A program made the translations under genes and the position numbers. 11,968 bases of DNA from Fidelibacterota bacterium (GTDB taxonomy: Bacteria > Marinisomatota > Marinisomatia > Marinisomatales > UBA1611): the NCBI GenBank assembly GCA_002722105.1, contig PBKF01000015.1, positions 1-11,968 on the forward strand, given 5' to 3'. The notes under the pieces were generated by a model that ran no database searches, was not told the DNA's origin, and saw only the letters and a list, made by a program, of their open reading frames with translations. Shown here in pieces: positions 7,759 to 11,968 of this stretch. Positions within the stretch are counted from its first letter, which is position 1; each line of letters starts with the position of its first letter.

Positions 7759-8724
7759 TTGAAAATAAAAATTACAGGGGTAGGGCTCTATCTCCCTCCA
7801 AAAATAGAAACTGCAGCAGATATTTCGGAGAAAATTGGAAAATCTGTTGATTGGATCATTGAAAAAACTGGAGTGATTGAGCGACGGGTATCCGAAATAG
7901 ATGTTGACCAAATGGGAGCATTAGCCGCAAAGAATGCTTTAGCAAAGGGCGGAAAACCTGACTTAATCATAAATGCTTCCGGTGTACCAAAACAAACCAT
8001 ACCTGATACAGCTGCATTCTACCAAAAAGAACTTGGTTATAAAGGAATTCCATCTTTCAGTATTCATTGTACCTGCCTATCTTTTATTACAGCCTTACAC
8101 ACAGCAGCTTCCCTGATACATTCCCATTCCTATAAACGTATACTAATAATTTCTTCAGACCGTGGAACGATAGGAAGAAATTTTAACGAACCGGAAAGTG
8201 CATCGCTTTTAGGTGATGGGGCTGCTGCAGTAGTAGTTGAACGAACTTTAAAAGATGAAACCGGTAAACTCATTTACTTTGATATGAAAACCTTTCCTAA
8301 ATATGCTAATCTAACTGAGGTTCGAGGGGGAGGTACAAATAAGCATCCACAGGACCCAGAAACAACACTAGCAGATAATTTGTTCACCATGAATGGACCT
8401 GCAGTATATAAAATCGCCAGAAAAGAAGTATATCGGATGATGCTAAAAACAATGAAAGAAACAGAGTTAAAAAGAGAAAATGTGGATTGGGTAATTCCAC
8501 ATCAAGCTTCCGGCAAGGCAGTAGATGCCTATATTTTAGCAGGTGGATTTTCCGAACAAAAGGTGGTAAATATAATTACAAAATTTGGAAATTGCGTAGC
8601 TGCTTCTGTACCTATGGCTTTTGCAACTGCGGTAGAAGATGGACGTATAAAACGTGGTGATCTTATATTGTTTATCGGAACAGGCGCTGGTTTGAGTGCA
8701 GCGTGTGCTTTAATACGATATTAA
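7759..8724 (+). CDS. KAS III-like condensing enzyme (3-oxoacyl-ACP synthase III superfamily), intact
   Basis: Thiolase-fold enzyme expected to join two acyl units in a Claisen condensation in the cytoplasm. The 321 residues match KAS III length, and the triad is complete: Cys106 in CTCLSF, His248 in IPHQA and Asn278 in GNCVAAS. The GDGAAAVVV loop is at 152-160. The nucleophile surroundings differ from housekeeping FabH, which has A-C-A/S-G-F: here the motif is HCTCLSF with a second Cys two residues before. The Asn motif has Cys instead of Thr. Some OleA-like and specialised KAS III enzymes also have Leu after the nucleophile, so a secondary-metabolite or lipid role is more likely than primary fatty-acid synthesis. 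The start is TTG at 7759; KITGVGLYLP matches the family N-terminus immediately after it and no better start exists. It follows the barrel gene by 12 nt as the last operon gene. Its stop at 8722-8724 abuts the stop of the convergent LRR gene. Confidence 0.88.
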   Translation: MKIKITGVGLYLPPKIETAADISEKIGKSVDWIIEKTGVIERRVSEIDVDQMGALAAKNALAKGGKPDLIINASGVPKQTIPDTAAFYQKELGYKGIPSFSIHCTCLSFITALHTAASLIHSHSYKRILIISSDRGTIGRNFNEPESASLLGDGAAAVVVERTLKDETGKLIYFDMKTFPKYANLTEVRGGGTNKHPQDPETTLADNLFTMNGPAVYKIARKEVYRMMLKTMKETELKRENVDWVIPHQASGKAVDAYILAGGFSEQKVVNIITKFGNCVAASVPMAFATAVEDGRIKRGDLILFIGTGAGLSAACALIRY

Positions 8725-9789
8725 TTACTTTACCAGAATTAATTTTTTGATCTCCATATCAATCCCATCATTAATCTTTAAAAAATATAAGCCAGATGAA
8801 TATTCAGATCCATCCCAGTGGATTTGATACTTGCCAGTTTTATATATTCTATTTTTTGAAATAACATCTACTTCATTTCCCAGCAAATCAAATATGCTGA
8901 TAAATAATCTCCGATCATATGGAATAAACAGATCAAGTATTACCTTATGATTAAATGGATTTGGATAAGGCTGCGAAAGTTTATACTGATAAGGCAAGCC
9001 ATTTTTAATTAGTGAAACATTTTCACACTCTTGTGGTGTATAAACAGGAAATGAATAATAAAATTGATCCAGACTCAATTCGAAATGCTCACTTTCCACT
9101 ATACAGGAATCTATATTCTCACACAGTATATTTCCCCCAATGGCAAAAAAAGGATAACCCCCATTGTCATCATTGTCCCAATCCAAATTCATATCACAAA
9201 AACAGTTTGGTAGTGATTCAAGATTATTATTAAATAACCAGAGATAGATTAGGTTATTCAAGTTGCAAATCGATTCTGGTAAACTCCCTATTTTATTATA
9301 TCCCAGATCTAGAAAATATAAACCATCTAAATTCCCAAGACTGTCAGGTAGATTTTCTAAAATATTATTATTCATATAAAAAGATTGTAGACCAATCATA
9401 TCAGAAAAAGTTTCAGGCAATGTTGAAATTCTATTCCATTCAAGATAAAGAGAAGCAAGACTTGTCCAATTCCCAATATTTTCAGGCAAAACAAAAATTG
9501 TATCATTAACACCTGAACTGTTTCCATAATTTCCGGCAACTAAAAATCTAAGTCGGCCATTAAACCAAGTTTGAGTCCCTAATGCTAATGGAGAATCATA
9601 CTCTAGGTTATTTTTTGTGATAATAGAATCCAGTACTTCAACATCTGAATCATAAAAGCATGTATCACCAGCGAGAATTGTTACGTTCAAAGGTAAATTG
9701 GGATAATAAGTATAAGCACTGTCACATTGTCCAGTTAAACTTTGAGTAACGAAGGATATTATAAATGAAATGGTGATCTTTTTAATCAT
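8725..9789 (-). CDS. Secreted leucine-rich-repeat protein with type IX sorting domain
   Basis: Predicted cell-surface or released protein that binds another molecule; no enzyme motif is seen. The 354 residues comprise a signal peptide (about 1-20, ending SLTGQ), an N-terminal cap (about 21-95), four or so repeats of the LP-x2-IGNL-x2-L-x2-L-x-L-x2-N-x-L type at about 23 residues each (about 98-200), a Cys- and Asp-rich linker (about 200-262), and a type IX C-terminal sorting domain (about 268-354). That last domain has PYPNPFN (274-280), SIFDLLGNEV (298-307), SSGLYFLKI (331-339) and a basic end IKKLILVK. Eight cysteines (22, 44, 175, 196, 198, 223, 229, 254) suggest disulfides. Its ATG overlaps the stop of the upstream ASST gene as ATGA, so the two are one operon. 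The partner is unknown. Confidence 0.88.
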   Translation of the reverse strand: MIKKITISFIISFVTQSLTGQCDSAYTYYPNLPLNVTILAGDTCFYDSDVEVLDSIITKNNLEYDSPLALGTQTWFNGRLRFLVAGNYGNSSGVNDTIFVLPENIGNWTSLASLYLEWNRISTLPETFSDMIGLQSFYMNNNILENLPDSLGNLDGLYFLDLGYNKIGSLPESICNLNNLIYLWLFNNNLESLPNCFCDMNLDWDNDDNGGYPFFAIGGNILCENIDSCIVESEHFELSLDQFYYSFPVYTPQECENVSLIKNGLPYQYKLSQPYPNPFNHKVILDLFIPYDRRLFISIFDLLGNEVDVISKNRIYKTGKYQIHWDGSEYSSGLYFLKINDGIDMEIKKLILVK

Positions 9790-11837
9790 TTTATTAGAAT
9801 GACTTTACGTGTTTGCGACTGATTTCCACATGTTAAATGAATAAAGTATATACCAGAAGGTTGATTTACAGCATTCCATGTATATGAGTAATGGTTTGAT
9901 GATAGTTTATCATTCAATATTGATTTGACAACCTGTCCTGATATGTTAAATACTTCCAGTGAATTTCTTTGTTGAGATTCTAAAATATCAAATTGAATTG
10001 TTGTTACTGGATTGAAAGGGTTTGGAAAAGGTTCATATAATTGAAATACTGCAGTTATCGTTCCATCTTCATTTCCTAATAAATTCGAGTGTCCCTCAAT
10101 TTGAATTAGCTTTTGATTCTCAGGATGATGAATAGGTGTAATAATAAGTTCAATATTATTTATATCATCTGATTCCGGAATCTCTCCTGTAAATGAGAGT
10201 GTCTGGGTTGCATCTGGTGAAAGTGTAATTATCTCTTCTGATGATTCAAACCACCCTGCTTGATCAGTAAAAGTATATTGATATTCAACCTCATATGGTC
10301 CTTCATTTATTAAGTCAAAAGTTATTAAAGACGATCCCGGGTTTAAATAAACACCCGACTGTCCATTAAAATCTGTCAACTCACTAACTATAACGCTAAA
10401 GGCAGCAGGAAATAATCCCGGAATACGATGGGCTCGGTAAACCGCACCATTAGGAAGACTTAAATTATAATTTGCTTCCCAAACTATTTGCCCATTAGTA
10501 TTAACCTCAAGGCTTCGACCACCACCTCCTATGGTAGTAACCAATACATTTCCATTTTGAAGTTTTTGGGCATTCCCGGAAGCAAAACCAAATAGATCAT
10601 TTGGCAAGTCATAAGTCCAAACCAATTCTGCATTATTTGCATTTACTGAAATTTCAATCGCCCTGGACTGAGGATCATTAGTATTTCTGAAAATTTCAGA
10701 TAGATTCCCATTGTCAAAGGTAAGAAGATTACCATTATCTAAAATTTGTACACTATGTTGGAAACTAAACCCTATATCTGTTCCAAAAGTTACATCCCCG
10801 GAAGGCATATCATGTCCCAAATTCCAAATAATACTACCAGAAGGATAATCAATTTTTGTGATCCGGGATAAATGACGCGTAGATATGTAAATTGCATTTT
10901 CAGATTCTTCAAATATTACCGCATTTACATGTGTCCAGTCATAATGCAAATCAACATAAGCTTGATTCCAGGTGCCTCCATATTGATCAAAATCGATCAT
11001 ATTAAAATGATCGAACACATTCCATTCCCACACTACATCACCAGTTTCAGCATCCCATTCAACTAGTTTATCACCGATCCATGGAAATTCGATTGTTACA
11101 CCATCAGCTTGAAAACCAAGCCCTTGGAATAAATAAGTCCAGTCTCCTATTGGTATATGGCCAAGTGAACTCGTTTCAATAATTCCAAGATAATTTCCGT
11201 TAGGTAATTGAATTAAATCATGGTGCAAGAATTCATTATTGGGTTCCTCCCAAATAGTCTCACCTCGAAATGTGAATTCCTTGCCGGGTAAATTATTCTC
11301 TGTGCCAGAAGCCAAAGAACAGCCAAACACATCACCACTTTCACTCGTACTGTAATAAACTAAATTCTCAGCTCCCGAATTCCATATCTCTTTCCCTGTC
11401 TTATCTACTGCAGCTGAAAAATAATTAAAGAAGGCTCCAAAAACAGTGATTCCATCCTGAATTAGGTTTTCATCGATAATAGTAGTGGTAGTCCCAGAAA
11501 TAGGTGACCCTGTAGAAAAATTATATGCTGGACTCCAATCTCCTGTCATATTTGACACATTAAGCGGACGGATGCGCCAGTGATATGTTTTATCCCATTC
11601 CAAATCATTCTTTTCAATATAGATTAAAGAATAATCAATAACCTGCACTACTATACTTGAAAAACTGGGATTTTCTGAAACTTGTAATTCATACCCTATT
11701 GCTTCCGGAATTTGTTTCCATTCAAATATCACATGAAGATGGTTTAATTCTGAATTGTTTTCTGGAAGAATCAATCCTGCAAATAAATACTGAACCCAAA
11801 AAATTATTAACCTAAGATAGTTTTTATAAAATTTCAA
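9786..11837 (-). CDS. Large secreted ASST-family protein with FN3-like, Ig-like and type IX sorting domains
   Basis: Second arylsulfotransferase-family propeller, exported by the type IX route and so probably at the cell surface. Numbering is from TTG 11837 (683 residues): signal peptide 1-21 (MKFYKNYLRLIIFWVQYLFAG); fibronectin-III-like domain about 24-108 (FEWKQIPEAIGYELQV, WDKTYHWRIRPLN); ASST propeller about 115-475; Ig/CARDB-like domain about 480-590; sorting domain about 598-683 with PFPNPFNP (603-610), SGIYFIHLT and basic end RKVILIK. Conserved polar positions match the other ASST protein: HHDLIQLPNGN (205-215), DWTHVNA (His303), STRHLSR (Arg321) and FQHS (His361, sulfohistidine candidate). 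The frame also opens from TTG 11882, adding 15 hydrophobic residues; I prefer 11837 because it gives a classical signal peptide, but the upstream TTG overlaps a possible upstream stop. It forms an operon with the LRR gene. Activity is inferred. Confidence 0.85.
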   Translation of the reverse strand: MKFYKNYLRLIIFWVQYLFAGLILPENNSELNHLHVIFEWKQIPEAIGYELQVSENPSFSSIVVQVIDYSLIYIEKNDLEWDKTYHWRIRPLNVSNMTGDWSPAYNFSTGSPISGTTTTIIDENLIQDGITVFGAFFNYFSAAVDKTGKEIWNSGAENLVYYSTSESGDVFGCSLASGTENNLPGKEFTFRGETIWEEPNNEFLHHDLIQLPNGNYLGIIETSSLGHIPIGDWTYLFQGLGFQADGVTIEFPWIGDKLVEWDAETGDVVWEWNVFDHFNMIDFDQYGGTWNQAYVDLHYDWTHVNAVIFEESENAIYISTRHLSRITKIDYPSGSIIWNLGHDMPSGDVTFGTDIGFSFQHSVQILDNGNLLTFDNGNLSEIFRNTNDPQSRAIEISVNANNAELVWTYDLPNDLFGFASGNAQKLQNGNVLVTTIGGGGRSLEVNTNGQIVWEANYNLSLPNGAVYRAHRIPGLFPAAFSVIVSELTDFNGQSGVYLNPGSSLITFDLINEGPYEVEYQYTFTDQAGWFESSEEIITLSPDATQTLSFTGEIPESDDINNIELIITPIHHPENQKLIQIEGHSNLLGNEDGTITAVFQLYEPFPNPFNPVTTIQFDILESQQRNSLEVFNISGQVVKSILNDKLSSNHYSYTWNAVNQPSGIYFIHLTCGNQSQTRKVILIK

Positions 11838-11878
11838 AATTATTAATATAAATATGTAATGAATTAAAAATAAATTAA

Positions 11879-11968
11879 TCAAATTTTTATTAAGAAAGAT
11901 TCTGAGAAAATCTCATCTCTAAGGCCAATGTCTGGCTTGAAAGATTGAATCACCATGATAGTTTTATT
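11879..11968 (-). CDS. Possible 3' end of an upstream gene, cut by the right edge
   Basis: A minus-strand frame is open from the window edge to a TGA at 11881-11879, giving about 29 codons with an internal ATG at 11956-11954 (MVIQSFKPDIGLRDEIF...). Its stop overlaps the more upstream TTG (11882) of the ASST gene in the manner of translationally coupled genes. It is too short to identify, and an open stretch of this size is not rare by chance in AT-rich DNA. If it is not coding, the segment is simply the 5' region of the ASST-LRR operon. Confidence 0.2.
   Translation of the reverse strand, partial: NKTIMVIQSFKPDIGLRDEIFSESFLIKI

Noticed and set aside
7759..8724. Naming the intact KAS III gene fabH or oleA.
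   Set aside because: The nucleophile context differs from FabH, and no oleB/C/D partners are present, so neither symbol is justified.
11890..11945. Short inverted repeats near the right edge (AGATT/AATCT; GCCA/TGGC with one bulge).
   Set aside because: The stems are 4-6 bp with no U run; expected by chance.
1..11968. CRISPR array, insertion sequence, tRNA or rRNA.
   Set aside because: No regularly spaced repeats, transposase motifs, terminal inverted repeats or tRNA-like arms were found on reading either strand.

Overview
The window reads as AT-rich chromosomal DNA from a Gram-negative bacterium of the Fibrobacterota-Chlorobiota-Bacteroidota (FCB) side of the tree. A marine 'Candidatus Marinimicrobia' (SAR406)-like genome is my best guess. 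The support is two proteins ending in type IX secretion (Por) sorting domains with the PNPFN signature, a dockerin-like tail on a secreted protein, an outer-membrane barrel, two or three TTG starts, and few recognisable Shine-Dalgarno sites. The taxon is inferred and rests on no marker gene.

Layout. Positions 1-2908 (minus strand) hold an RND/MMPL-type inner-membrane transporter, followed 2 nt later by a 3-oxoacyl-ACP synthase III (fabH-like) gene. The fabH-like gene lacks about 50-60 codons in the middle, carries a frameshift, and runs off the left edge. Positions 3044-4504 (minus) hold a secreted arylsulfotransferase (ASST)-family propeller with a dockerin-like tail. A 126-130 nt divergent intergenic region follows. 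Positions 4634-8724 (plus) form a tight four-gene operon: a PAPS-type sulfotransferase with an N-terminal membrane segment, a secreted START/SRPBCC-like lipid-binding protein, an outer-membrane beta-barrel resembling DUF1302, and an intact but atypical KAS III-like condensing enzyme. Positions 8725-11837 (minus) hold a two-gene operon: a second, larger ASST-family protein with a type IX tail, then a leucine-rich-repeat protein with a type IX tail, overlapping by ATGA. The plus and minus operons meet tail to tail with no bases between their stop codons.

How the genes may work together (inference). The central operon and the RND/fabH operon together supply a condensing enzyme, a sulfotransferase, an inner-membrane RND pump, a periplasmic lipid binder and an outer-membrane channel. 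That set would suffice to make, sulfate and export a lipid or polyketide-like compound across both membranes. It recalls in logic the mycobacterial sulfolipid system (a sulfotransferase plus MmpL8) and bacterial sterol or hopanoid transport systems that use RND proteins. The two ASST-family proteins alongside raise the possibility that sulfate ester groups are also handled outside the cytoplasm. The compound itself cannot be read from the sequence.

No tRNA, rRNA, CRISPR array, insertion sequence or convincing intrinsic terminator was seen. The only stretch without a gene worth naming is the divergent region at 4505-4633; 2909-3043 is a short AT-rich spacer.
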